From Clostridiales bacterium (GTDB lineage Bacteria; Bacillota; Clostridia; Peptostreptococcales; Anaerovoracaceae), in the NCBI GenBank assembly GCA_022763735.1, contig JALEQY010000067.1, positions 1 to 36,577 on the forward strand: a stretch of 36,577 bases of DNA, read 5' to 3'. The notes under the pieces are model-generated. The model ran no database searches and was not told the DNA's origin. It saw only the letters and a list, made by a program, of their open reading frames with translations. The position numbers and the translations under genes were made by a program. Of this stretch, positions 8,862 to 16,306 are shown piece by piece; positions within the stretch are counted from its first letter, which is position 1, and each line of letters starts with the position of its first letter.

Positions 8862-9311
8862 ATGAAAAAGAGAATAATTAAAACAATATGTGCGACAGCA
8901 CTGGCATGCATGACCGTTATTTTATTTACAGGGGCTGCGGAGAGCAGAGAAGCGGAGGACATCAGAACTCTGCTTCAGAAACGCACTTTTATAATGGAAA
9001 ATGTTCTTTTCGGCAGAATCACATATGAAGAAGGTAGCAGACAGCTGAGAAAAATAGAAACGGAAAGCATGTATCAGAAAGATATGGCAGCTCTGCTGGA
9101 TTATAAGAACACTGATCTGGCGGCAGCGGAACGGATGGATATAATATCCCTGACAAAAAAATCAGAAGTATATGACAGGATATCTTATGAAGCCCATATA
9201 AAATGGACAGAATCTTATGGGGAGGGTACAGAAACACAGGTTTGCCTGTACGAGGTCGGAGTGAAAAAAAACGACGGCTGTCTGGTGCTGTCGGCCTTTG
9301 ATATCAGGTGA
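8862..9311 (+). CDS. Small secreted or membrane-anchored protein of unknown function
   Basis: I do not recognise this 149-residue protein. It begins MKKRIIKTICATALACMTVI, a basic N-terminus followed by a hydrophobic stretch that looks like a Sec signal peptide or signal anchor (to about residue 24). There is no lipobox in the right place. The rest is charged and mixed helix/strand: residues around 35-60 look helical, and the C-terminal third (YEAHIKWTESYGEG... VCLYEVGVKKNDGCLVLSAFDI) looks like beta strands. The start at 8862 has AGGTGG just before it; an ATG at 8838 would push the signal peptide inward. It sits between a terminator and the nifS promoter, so it is probably transcribed alone. 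Confidence 0.6.
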   Translation: MKKRIIKTICATALACMTVILFTGAAESREAEDIRTLLQKRTFIMENVLFGRITYEEGSRQLRKIETESMYQKDMAALLDYKNTDLAAAERMDIISLTKKSEVYDRISYEAHIKWTESYGEGTETQVCLYEVGVKKNDGCLVLSAFDIR

Positions 9312-9367
9312 AATCAAGCAACCTATTAAATAAATAGGAAAATGCTTCATTTAATTGATAAAAGCTA

Positions 9368-9396
9368 TTGCAATCTTCATTAATTTGGTATAATAT
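9368..9396 (+). promoter_or_regulatory. Promoter of the nifS operon
   Basis: TTGCAA (9368-9373), 17-base spacer, TAATAT (9391-9396) overlapping TATAAT (9389-9394). The leader to nifS is short, and no IscR-type regulator gene lies beside it. Confidence 0.65.
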
Positions 9397-9445
9397 AAAA
9401 CTCGGAAAATAAATATTACATATTTTATATAAAAGGAGATCTTAT

Positions 9446-10615
9446 ATGAAGCAGGTATATCTTGATTATTCAGCAACAACACCTGTTAAGGATGAAGTAG
9501 TGAAGGAGATGCTTCCGTATTTTACAGAAGCTTATGGTAATCCTTCAAGCATATACAGTATCGGGGTAAATGCTAAAGCAGGTCTTGATCTTGCCAGACA
9601 GCGGGTCGCTGATCTGATCAACGCCGATGCGAAGGAGATAACTTTCACATCATGCGGCACAGAAGCTGACAACTGGGTGCTGGAAGGTGTTGCGGATAAA
9701 TTAAAGGACAAGGGAAATCACATCATTACAACAAAAATCGAGCACCATGCAATTCTTCACACATGTGAATATCTCGAAAAGCATGGATTTGAAGTGACCT
9801 ATCTGGATGTAGACAAAGAAGGTTTCGTTACACCTGAGGCTCTTGAGGCGGCAATCAGGGACAATACGATTCTTGTAAGCATTATGATGGTTAATAATGA
9901 GATCGGAACAGTACAGCCGATAAAGGAACTGGCAGCTGTTGCCAGAGCGAAGGGAATCTTTTTTCATACAGATGCGGTTCAGGGACTTGGCAATGTGCCT
10001 ATCGATGTTAAAGATCTGGGGGTTGACTTCCTGTCGATGTCCGCACATAAAATCTATGGACCTAAAGGCGTTGGAGCTCTTTTCGCGAGAAAAGGCACGA
10101 GACTTTCCAATTTCATTCACGGAGGAGCTCAGGAGAGCAAGAAGAGAGCCGGAACAGAGAATTCGGCCGGTATCGTGGGTTTCGGCAAAGCAGCGGAGCT
10201 TGCCAGGGAAGGTCTGGAGAACCATATAGTTCACAGCAGTGTACTGAGAGATGCGCTGTGGCAGAAAATAGAAGCTAATATTCCGGATGTTCATTTTAAC
10301 GGTCCGAGGGACAGAAGACATCCGGGGAATCTGAATGTGTCATTTGACTATATTGAGGGTGAGGCAATACTGCTGATGCTTGATGCATACGGAATCAGTG
10401 TTTCAACAGGTTCAGCCTGTTCGTCGAAATCACTTGCTCCGTCACATGTGCTTGATGCGATCGGAGTACCTATCACGAGAATGAATGGTACTGTGAGATT
10501 CACCGTAGGTGATTTTACTACACCGGAAGATATAGATTATGTAGTTGATGCATTGACAAAGGTTGTAACAAGATTAAGAGAATTATCCCCGGTAACGGGT
10601 CAGGAAGGATGGTAA
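9446..10615 (+). CDS. nifS: Cysteine desulfurase NifS/IscS family
   Basis: PLP enzyme that converts cysteine to alanine and passes a persulfide to Fe-S and thiouridine synthesis. The 389-aa protein starts QVYLDYSATTPV, carries TSCGTEADNWVL, the internal-aldimine K202 in SMSAHKIYGPKG, and the persulfide Cys325 in STGSACSSKSLAPSHVL. The short loop around that Cys and the SSKS sequence mark group I NifS/IscS enzymes. RBS AAGGAG is eight bases before the ATG. It is followed after four bases by nifU and then mnmA, so it probably feeds both the scaffold and the tRNA thiolase. Confidence 0.95.
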   Translation: MKQVYLDYSATTPVKDEVVKEMLPYFTEAYGNPSSIYSIGVNAKAGLDLARQRVADLINADAKEITFTSCGTEADNWVLEGVADKLKDKGNHIITTKIEHHAILHTCEYLEKHGFEVTYLDVDKEGFVTPEALEAAIRDNTILVSIMMVNNEIGTVQPIKELAAVARAKGIFFHTDAVQGLGNVPIDVKDLGVDFLSMSAHKIYGPKGVGALFARKGTRLSNFIHGGAQESKKRAGTENSAGIVGFGKAAELAREGLENHIVHSSVLRDALWQKIEANIPDVHFNGPRDRRHPGNLNVSFDYIEGEAILLMLDAYGISVSTGSACSSKSLAPSHVLDAIGVPITRMNGTVRFTVGDFTTPEDIDYVVDALTKVVTRLRELSPVTGQEGW

Positions 10616-10619
10616 TACC

Positions 10620-11072
10620 ATGGCAGTATATAATGAAACAGTAATGGAACATTTCATGAATCCGCACAATGTAGGAGAAATTGAAAATGCAGATGGCAAG
10701 GGGACTTATGGGAGCCCTGTATGCGGAGATATGATGCAGATCACCATAAAGGTCGATGAAAATGAGAAAATAACAGATGCCAAATTCAAAACTTTCGGAT
10801 GCGGCAGTGCTATCGCATCATCAAGTATGGCAACAGATATGATTATCGGAATGAGTGTGGAGGAAGCACTGGAGCTTTCAAATAAGAAGATCGTAGAAGA
10901 GCTTGGAGGCCTTCCGGCAGCTAAAATCCACTGTTCAGTTCTGGCTGAGCATGCAATCAAGTCAGCAATATACGATTATGCGATGAAGAACGGCAAAGAA
11001 TATGCAGGACTTGAAGGCTACGATCCAAATGCAGAAGAGGATCATCACCATGACGACATTGAAGAAGAATAA
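10620..11072 (+). CDS. nifU: Fe-S cluster scaffold protein, NifU/IscU N-terminal family, with a His/acidic tail
   Basis: Scaffold on which [Fe-S] clusters are assembled from NifS-derived sulfur. The 150-residue protein has three cluster-ligand cysteines: C35 in GSPVCGDMM with D37 beside it, C61 in TFGCGSAIASSS and C105 in KIHCSVLAEHAI. This is the single-domain IscU-like form; the C-terminal thioredoxin-like NifU domain is absent. After the conserved domain there is an extra tail, AEEDHHHDDIEEE, rich in His and acidic residues, which could bind metal (inference). The end overlaps the start of mnmA by 23 bases, so translation is likely coupled. Confidence 0.93.
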   Translation: MAVYNETVMEHFMNPHNVGEIENADGKGTYGSPVCGDMMQITIKVDENEKITDAKFKTFGCGSAIASSSMATDMIIGMSVEEALELSNKKIVEELGGLPAAKIHCSVLAEHAIKSAIYDYAMKNGKEYAGLEGYDPNAEEDHHHDDIEEE

Positions 11073-12159
11073 AGTAGTATTAGGCTTGAGCGGCGGGGTG
11101 GACAGCACTGCCGCCGCTTTGTTATTGCAGGAAAAGGGATATGATGTAACAGGGCTGTACTTCGATATTAAAGCCGGGGACGGCTGCGGCAGAGCGGTTG
11201 CGGCAGCTGCAGCAGAGCAGTTGGGAATTGATTTCATATATCGTAATGTTTCGAATGAATTTGCCGATACGGTTATAGAAAATTTCTGCAGAGAGTATGC
11301 TTGCGGCAGAACCCCAAATCCGTGCATCATATGCAATCCGATGATTAAATTTAAAGTACTTCTTGATACTGCAGATGAACTGGGTGCTTATCATATTGCA
11401 ACAGGTCATTATGCGGATACGTATTATGATGAAGACATTTGCAAGTGGTATATCAGACGTGCTGCAAATGAAAAAAAGGATCAGTCTTATATGCTATATC
11501 GCCTTGGGCAGGAGGCAATATCCAGACTTCTGCTGCCTCTCAATGAGATTGAGGATAAAGAACAGGTTAGAGAGCTTGCCAGAAAAAAGGCACTTAAGAA
11601 TTCCGAAGCAAAGGACAGTCAGGAAATCTGTTTTATAGATTACGATGATAATTACAAGGATTTTCTTTTGCGGCATGGAATCAAATCCCCAAAGGGTGAT
11701 TTTGTAGACAGAGAGGGCAATAAACTCGGTGAGCATCAGGGAATCCTCAATTATACAATAGGCCAAAGAAAAGGTCTCGGCATTGCGCTCGGTAAACCTG
11801 CCTTTGTAACAGCTATCAACTGTGACAGCAATACAGTCGTGCTAGGTTCCAATGAAGATTTGTTCAGCAGAGAAGTTATATCAGAGAACAATGTTATTAA
11901 CGGAATCAGTATTGATAATAATGAAAATGATGAGAATGATGAAGTTGCCTCCGTTGGTATTATCGGAACGATTGAGGCTAAAATCAGATACGCAGCAAAG
12001 CCTGCATCGGCATCGATAGAGTTTAGAGAAGATGGCAGTATTCTGACAACCTTTGATGAGCCGCAGCGAGCGGCGACGCCTGGGCAGTCTATAGTATTCT
12101 ACAAGGATGATCTGGTAATTGGCGGTGGATTTATTAAAAATGTTAATAAACTATTGTAA
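11050..12159 (+). CDS. mnmA: tRNA-specific 2-thiouridylase MnmA
   Basis: Adds sulfur to U34 of Lys, Glu and Gln tRNAs. The 369-aa protein has the ATP pyrophosphatase P-loop SGGVDSTAAA (residues 14-23), the catalytic C92 in GRTPNPCIICN and the second catalytic C194 in DSQEICFID, followed by the IGQRKGLGI region and a C-terminal beta-barrel. An Asn/Glu-rich low-complexity insert (NNENDENDE) sits in the C-terminal part. The ATG at 11050 lies within nifU and gives MTTLKKNKVVLGLSGG; longer starts would only add nifU-overlapping sequence. Sulfur would come from NifS, two genes upstream. Confidence 0.92.
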   Translation: MTTLKKNKVVLGLSGGVDSTAAALLLQEKGYDVTGLYFDIKAGDGCGRAVAAAAAEQLGIDFIYRNVSNEFADTVIENFCREYACGRTPNPCIICNPMIKFKVLLDTADELGAYHIATGHYADTYYDEDICKWYIRRAANEKKDQSYMLYRLGQEAISRLLLPLNEIEDKEQVRELARKKALKNSEAKDSQEICFIDYDDNYKDFLLRHGIKSPKGDFVDREGNKLGEHQGILNYTIGQRKGLGIALGKPAFVTAINCDSNTVVLGSNEDLFSREVISENNVINGISIDNNENDENDEVASVGIIGTIEAKIRYAAKPASASIEFREDGSILTTFDEPQRAATPGQSIVFYKDDLVIGGGFIKNVNKLL

Positions 12160-12201
12160 TGTTTGTAAGATGGGTGTAATAACAAATGGAGGAAGACGAA
12201 A

Positions 12202-12585
12202 ATGGCAGAAATAAGAAGAATTCATACTGAAAATGCACCTGCGGCAGTAGGTCCATATTCACAGGCTATTGAAGTTAACGGAATCGTATACAGCTCAGGT
12301 CAGATCCCGCTCGACCCGGCTACAGGTGAAATAGTAGAAGGTGATATTAAAGTTCAGACCGAAAGAGTAATGAAAAATCTCATGGCTGTACTTGAAGCTG
12401 CCGGAACGAATCAGGAGAACATAGTAAAGACAATGTGTTTTCTGGCAGATATGGGTGATTTTGCAGCGTTCAACGAAGTATATGCTGAATACATTACAGA
12501 AAAACCTGCCAGATCATGCGTTGCAGTGAAGACTTTACCTAAAAATGTGCTGTGTGAGGTTGAGGTTATTGCAGTGCTGGACTAG
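12202..12585 (+). CDS. ridA: RidA family enamine/imine deaminase
   Basis: Hydrolyses reactive 2-aminoacrylate-type enamines released by PLP enzymes, protecting other PLP enzymes. The 127-aa protein has the family pattern [11 protein letters not shown] near the N-terminus, [13 protein letters not shown], and the key Arg104 in KPARSCVAV followed by [10 protein letters not shown]. It has its own RBS (GGAGGAAG) 42 bases after mnmA and is probably cotranscribed with the sulfur genes; NifS chemistry on cysteine makes a RidA neighbour reasonable, though that link is inferred. Confidence 0.95.
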   Translation: MAEIRRIHTENAPAAVGPYSQAIEVNGIVYSSGQIPLDPATGEIVEGDIKVQTERVMKNLMAVLEAAGTNQENIVKTMCFLADMGDFAAFNEVYAEYITEKPARSCVAVKTLPKNVLCEVEVIAVLD

Positions 12586-12635
12586 TGTATGATTCTGAAA
12601 TCATGTTATAGTCGAAGGATGGAAAGGAACAGCAG

Positions 12636-13181
12636 ATGAGCAGTAAGATAATAGTTGTTACGGGCAGCCCGAGAAAAAACGGCAATAGTTTTGCAATGAC
12701 TGATTCATTCATCAGAGCTGCAGAAGAGAAGGGTCATGAAATTGTCAGATATGATGCGGCATTCATGAATGTGGGCGGCTGCCGTGCATGCGAGACATGC
12801 TTTTCCACAGGTAAACCGTGCTCTTTTGATGATGATTTCAATGAAATCGCTCAGGAGCTGTCTGATGCTGACGGCATTCTGTTTACTATGCCGGTGTACT
12901 GGTATACCATACCGGCTCAGATAAAATGTGTCATTGATAAACTGTTTTCATTTTATGCAGCCGGAAAGGATATATCCGGTAAAAAATGCGGAATTATAAC
13001 CTGCTGTGAAGAGAATGACATGTCAGTAATGGAAGGTGTGCGTATTCCAATAGAGCGTTCGGCTGCTCTTCTGAAATGGAATATGGTGGGAGCAGTGATG
13101 ATCCCTGGAGTAATAAATGAAGGTGATGTTGTCAAAACGGATGGCTGCAGACTGGCAGAGGAGTTTGCAGCCAGATTCTAA
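12636..13181 (+). CDS. NADPH-dependent FMN reductase-like flavoprotein with an ISF-type cysteine motif
   Basis: Flavodoxin-fold protein of 181 aa. The phosphate-binding loop GSPRKNGNS (residues 10-18) binds FMN, and MPVYWYTIPAQIKCVIDK is the second flavin-site motif. Residues 49-62 contain four cysteines spaced C-x2-C-x2-C-x6-C, the compact pattern that ligates a [4Fe-4S] cluster in archaeal iron-sulfur flavoprotein. Many clostridial relatives keep it, so this is probably an electron-transfer flavoprotein rather than a simple flavin reductase. The electron donor and acceptor cannot be inferred. It follows ridA by 50 bases and ends 14 bases from the converging AEC gene. Confidence 0.8.
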   Translation: MSSKIIVVTGSPRKNGNSFAMTDSFIRAAEEKGHEIVRYDAAFMNVGGCRACETCFSTGKPCSFDDDFNEIAQELSDADGILFTMPVYWYTIPAQIKCVIDKLFSFYAAGKDISGKKCGIITCCEENDMSVMEGVRIPIERSAALLKWNMVGAVMIPGVINEGDVVKTDGCRLAEEFAARF

Positions 13182-13195
13182 AGAGGATCATTCAA

Positions 13196-14131
13196 TTATA
13201 TCCAGATTTCAAGCAAAATAGCAAATATAGGAACAGTTACCAATGACATTACAGTTGATAACAAGACGCTTTTTGTTGCGAATTCTACTTCTCCTTTATA
13301 TTGCTGACTGAATATAGATGCGACGGATGCAATTGGCATAGCAAATAGTATTATTATTACTTTTTCCAAGAGAGCTATTTCTTCTGACAATATCATTAAT
13401 ATTATAACCGTTATCGCCGGTACAATCATCAATTTGACAAACAGTACGGCATACACTTGCCATTCCTTAAAAAATTCCTTTAACCTGATGTTGCCAAGCT
13501 GGAATCCAATGCTGAACATAGTCAAAGGTGTAGTCGCGTTACCTATCATCTCAATAGAACCGCCTAAAACATCGGGCAGTTTGAAATCCATAATAAACAA
13601 AACGATGCCTATAATAACTCCCACCAATCCGGGACTTAAAAGGTCCAAAGGCCTTATTTTAAGGCTTACGCCCGCAGACATCTGTATTAGCAGAACGCCT
13701 ATTGTGAAAAGGAATATATCGTGTGCAAATTCTACTATTGCCGCATAAAACAAGGCATTCGTTCCATAAAGGGCTTTGATGACAGGGATACCTATAAAAC
13801 CTGTGTTTCCTTGTAGAAACATGAAAAGAACAAGATATTGCTTGCTTTTGTTTAATTTCAAATGCTTTACGATTGGTATTCCTAGCACTGCAATTACTGC
13901 AAAAGCGATAAAACATACTATAACAATGTAACCGGCGTCTTTTAATGTATCGGCACTGAATTTAATCTGCATTGCATCTATAACAAGGCAGGGCCACGTT
14001 AGATTTACCACGATACTGTTTACAGCACCAATCTGGTTTACAGAAATTATACTGCGTTTTCTGAAAATATAACCCGGTAAAATCATGATGAAAATCATAG
14101 CAAGTGAATTTATTATTGATATTGCAACCAT
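13196..14131 (-). CDS. AEC (auxin efflux carrier-like) family transporter
   Basis: Integral membrane carrier of 311 residues with about ten hydrophobic helices in two halves. It shows AEC features such as the LPGYIFRK segment in the first loop, FLQGNTGFIGIPVIKALYG near the middle and FAMPIASVASIFSQQY near the C-terminus. Bacterial AEC proteins move small organic acids and related anions (malate, malonate, lactate); the substrate here is unknown. It lies 73 bases downstream of the sigma-54 regulator on the same strand, so the two are probably one transcript. The carrier would then supply or export the compound handled by the divergent dehydrogenase/aminotransferase genes. RBS GGAGGC precedes the ATG. 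Confidence 0.88.
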   Translation of the reverse strand: MVAISIINSLAMIFIMILPGYIFRKRSIISVNQIGAVNSIVVNLTWPCLVIDAMQIKFSADTLKDAGYIVIVCFIAFAVIAVLGIPIVKHLKLNKSKQYLVLFMFLQGNTGFIGIPVIKALYGTNALFYAAIVEFAHDIFLFTIGVLLIQMSAGVSLKIRPLDLLSPGLVGVIIGIVLFIMDFKLPDVLGGSIEMIGNATTPLTMFSIGFQLGNIRLKEFFKEWQVYAVLFVKLMIVPAITVIILMILSEEIALLEKVIIILFAMPIASVASIFSQQYKGEVEFATKSVLLSTVMSLVTVPIFAILLEIWI

Positions 14132-14204
14132 TTTGTGCCTCCATTTTGTGACTATATTGCCAATGCATATACAACAGCCGCTGTCGCTGAGATATTATAT
14201 CATA

Positions 14205-15650
14205 TTAGCGTTTTATGCCTAGATTGCGAAGTTTTCTGTACAAGGTGGATTCGCTTATTTCGAGGATATCTGCTGCTTTTCGTTTCCCTTCTAATGAACA
14301 ACCGGTAATATCGAGGCAGTTGTTTATGATGGTTCGTTCTGCGATATTAAGCTGTGACTTCAGACTCGTTTTCTCGTTTGTTAAGTAAATGTCTTTTCCT
14401 TTTACCAGCTTATCAGGAAGACTAGAAATTGATATAATATTTGAAGCCTCCATGTTTATTGCATATTCTATTACATTTTCGATTTCTCTTATATTACCCG
14501 GCCAGGAATATGATAGCAGTATATTCAAAGCATTCTTATCTATTCCATTTATTTCTTTCTGCAGAAGGGAGGAATATTTATTTATGGTATGATTGATCAT
14601 TATTGCAATATCTTCCGGTCGTTCTCTTAGCGGTGGAATGTTGAGCGGGATAACATTTAATCTGAAATACAGATCTTCTCTAAATTGGTTTTCTCTGACA
14701 AGTTTCTCTAGATCTTTGTTTGTTGCCGCAATAATTCTAACATCAACGTCAACAGGATTTGAAGATCCTATTGGATCAATTTTCCTGTTCTGAAGACATG
14801 TGAGAAGTTTGACTTGCAGATGCATTGGCATATCCCCTATTTCATCCAAGAATATAGTTCCCTTGTCTGCCAGTTGGAACTTGCCTAGCTTTCCGTTTTT
14901 GTCAGCTCCCGTGAAGGCCCCCTTTTCGTATCCGAATAACTCACTTTCGAGCAGTGTTTCTGGTATTGCTGCGCAATTCACTGATATAAAAGGCATGTCT
15001 TTTCTCGGGCTTTCTTTATGTATTGAACTTGCAAGCAAGCTTTTACCTGTACCGCTTTCACCGGTAATAAGAATGGTTGAATTGCTCTGTGATACTATTT
15101 TTGCTCGCTTTTTTAAAGTTTGCATGGCTTCACTTTTTCCTACTATGTTTTCAAACGAAGCGAAGTTATCACCGGTGGATAGTAATGATGATACAGTTTT
15201 TTGCAGTGCGATGTTGTTTTGAGATACTATATATTTTCCTGCGATAAGCTCTGACATTATCCTGAGGAAACTAATTAGTTCAGATGATTTTTTTATTAGC
15301 AGTTCACGTTGTGATTCCGTGAGTGCAATTAAACCGATGAGGCCTAGAACAGTATCTTCTGCTTTTATCGGGCAGCATATTTCAGCCAGTTCTCCTTCTT
15401 TGGCATCATAATATTCATCGTTTAAGGAGTGAAAGTTAATATATTCTTTTCCTTGTGTTATACATGTTGCGTAAACATTATCTGAATTTAAATTGCCTTC
15501 TTCTTCAAATGTTCCTATTTTCTTTTTATATCGTCCGGTACCGCCTACAATCATTAAATCCTGATCTACAATTTCGGTTTCTAATTCAATTGAAGCTGTA
15601 ATTGCATCTGCAACTTGCTGTACGGTTTCTTTGATATTTAGTAGTGCCAT
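14205..15650 (-). CDS. Sigma-54-dependent enhancer-binding transcriptional activator
   Basis: A 481-residue bacterial enhancer-binding protein. The N-terminal portion (about 1-165) has a GAF-like sensory character (AEICCPIKAEDTVLGLIGLIA) and no receiver domain, so it probably senses a small molecule. The AAA+ domain has Walker A GESGTGKS (197-204), the sigma-54 contact loop GAFTGA (244-249), Walker B GTIFLDEIGDMP and the arginine-rich FREDLYFRLNVIPLNIPPLRER. A Fis-type helix-turn-helix ends the protein (KRKAADILEISESTLYRKL). I start it at the ATG at 15650, preceded by GGAGGT; upstream codons run into its own promoter. Two sigma-54 promoters lie on the other strand within 660 bases, the obvious targets. 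Confidence 0.95.
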   Translation of the reverse strand: MALLNIKETVQQVADAITASIELETEIVDQDLMIVGGTGRYKKKIGTFEEEGNLNSDNVYATCITQGKEYINFHSLNDEYYDAKEGELAEICCPIKAEDTVLGLIGLIALTESQRELLIKKSSELISFLRIMSELIAGKYIVSQNNIALQKTVSSLLSTGDNFASFENIVGKSEAMQTLKKRAKIVSQSNSTILITGESGTGKSLLASSIHKESPRKDMPFISVNCAAIPETLLESELFGYEKGAFTGADKNGKLGKFQLADKGTIFLDEIGDMPMHLQVKLLTCLQNRKIDPIGSSNPVDVDVRIIAATNKDLEKLVRENQFREDLYFRLNVIPLNIPPLRERPEDIAIMINHTINKYSSLLQKEINGIDKNALNILLSYSWPGNIREIENVIEYAINMEASNIISISSLPDKLVKGKDIYLTNEKTSLKSQLNIAERTIINNCLDITGCSLEGKRKAADILEISESTLYRKLRNLGIKR

Positions 15651-15686
15651 ATAGTACCTCCTTATTAATATCGATGTTTGTGTTGT

Positions 15687-15716
15687 ATTATAAATCATGA
15701 GAATTATTCTTGTCAA
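15687..15716 (-). promoter_or_regulatory. Sigma-A-type promoter of the sigma-54 regulator
   Basis: Read on the minus strand: TTGACA (15711-15716), 18-base spacer, TATAAT (15687-15692). The regulator itself thus seems to be made from an ordinary promoter. Confidence 0.65.
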
Positions 15717-15745
15717 TTATAAGAAAAATTAAATTTTATTATAAA

Positions 15746-15763
15746 AAATAACAATTAAATTGT
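15746..15763. promoter_or_regulatory. Candidate upstream activator site 1
   Basis: Inverted repeat ACAATT-A-AATTGT within ATAACAATTAAATTGTC, centred about 71 bases before the GG of the first sigma-54 promoter, a usual distance for an enhancer site. A near-identical sequence precedes the second sigma-54 promoter. Confidence 0.4.
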
Positions 15764-15825
15764 CATTCTTAATAATAAATAGCATGTAATCCCAAGAATA
15801 TTATTGAAAAATACTTGTTTTATCC

Positions 15826-15843
15826 TTGGCATAGAATTTGCTT
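15826..15843 (+). promoter_or_regulatory. Sigma-54 promoter 1 (-24/-12)
   Basis: TTGGCATAGAATTTGCTT: GG at 15828-15829 and GC at 15840-15841, exactly ten bases apart, with the consensus TGGCA and TTGC cores. Transcription should begin near 15853 and run into the structured RNA and then toward the dehydrogenase genes. Confidence 0.8.
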
Positions 15844-15852
15844 TTAATATAT

Positions 15853-16020
15853 GTATTCATACCTTAGCTGGATTTGTAAATGTACAGAGAGTCTAATGAA
15901 TGATATTTCGGAAAGACTGCCGAAGGTTGTGAAACCTACAGCGTAAGTCAGACAGGTGTATTACAACAGCAAAATAGTTTTATTGAAAAATGCACCCAAA
16001 AGATAGGGTGCATTTTAATT
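15853..16020 (+). ncRNA. Predicted structured RNA or attenuating leader transcribed from sigma-54 promoter 1; class unknown
   Basis: About 165 bases from the predicted start to a strong terminator, with no convincing ORF. The ends of the core pair with each other: GCTG (15867-15870) with CAGC (15967-15970), and TTGTAA (15874-15879) with TTACAA (15961-15966). Inside are AGTCT/AGACT (15890-15894 with 15914-15918) and a hairpin AGGTT-GTGA-AACCT (15924-15937) with a GNRA loop. An alternative pairing, TTTCGG (15906-15911) with CCGAAG (15920-15925), competes with the latter two. Such mutually exclusive helices before a terminator suggest a riboswitch or attenuator, or alternatively a discrete small RNA. 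The CCGAAGG core recalls a glycine aptamer, but its outer helix does not form here. Confidence 0.5.
15987..16020 (+). terminator. Rho-independent terminator of the structured RNA
   Basis: AAAATGCACCC (15987-15997) pairs perfectly with GGGTGCATTTT (16006-16016) over an 8-base loop and is followed by AATT. It lies between sigma-54 promoter 1 and the dehydrogenase genes, so it separates the two unless it is antiterminated. Confidence 0.8.
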
Positions 16021-16051
16021 GGTAAAAATTATAATACGGATTTGCATAATT

Positions 16052-16065
16052 AACAATAATTTGTT
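16052..16065. promoter_or_regulatory. Candidate activator site 2
   Basis: AACAA-TAAT-TTGTT, a perfect inverted repeat resembling sites 1 and 3. It lies roughly 250 bases before sigma-54 promoter 2. A+T-rich surroundings lower the weight of a single copy. Confidence 0.3.
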
Positions 16066-16081
16066 TGGAGGGCGGAGTATA

Positions 16082-16183
16082 GTGATTTTTTCGTTACTTT
16101 TAAAAGGTATCAGAGTTGCGATAGTGACAGTATCAGAAGATAAATGCAGGAAGTTACCTGCGATTATTAAAAAATATATTTAA
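16082..16183 (+). CDS. Possible 33-residue micro-ORF with a strong ribosome binding site
   Basis: A GTG at 16082 opens a frame of 33 codons ending in TAA at 16181, preceded by an unusually strong purine tract, GGAGGGCGGAG (16067-16077). The peptide begins MIFSLLLKGIRVAIVTVSED and ends in a basic Lys-rich tail (KLPAIIKKYI), so it could be amphipathic or membrane-associated. I recognise no family. It may be a leader peptide, a small regulatory protein, or the remnant of a larger gene. It sits between the structured RNA's terminator and sigma-54 promoter 2; a TATAAT at 16030-16035 with a poor -35 is the only promoter sign near it. The evidence is the RBS and frame alone. Confidence 0.35.
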   Translation: MIFSLLLKGIRVAIVTVSEDKCRKLPAIIKKYI

Positions 16184-16217
16184 AATTAACAAATAAACCG
16201 TGCTTATTGTCAAAAAT

Positions 16218-16232
16218 AACAATTTCAATGTT
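16218..16232. promoter_or_regulatory. Candidate upstream activator site 3
   Basis: AACAATTTCAATGTT, an imperfect inverted repeat centred about 84 bases before the GG of sigma-54 promoter 2. Together with its left flank it matches site 1 at 18 of 20 positions or so (shared AAAAATAACAATT, then A and TGT). A similar half-site, AACAATAATT, follows at 16239. Confidence 0.4.
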
Positions 16233-16306
16233 AAAAAAAACAATAATTCGGAAGCTGATTGCCAAATTAAACATGAAAAACGTTGAAAAATAAAGGTTTA
16301 TACTGA

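Noticed and set aside
15853-16020. Glycine riboswitch
   Set aside because: The AGTCT/AGACT helix followed by GCCGAAGG resembles a glycine aptamer, but the required outer helix (GAGAG with CUCUC) is absent: the 3' side reads GTCAGACAGG. The conserved CUCAGG-AAAAGGAC ending is also not present.
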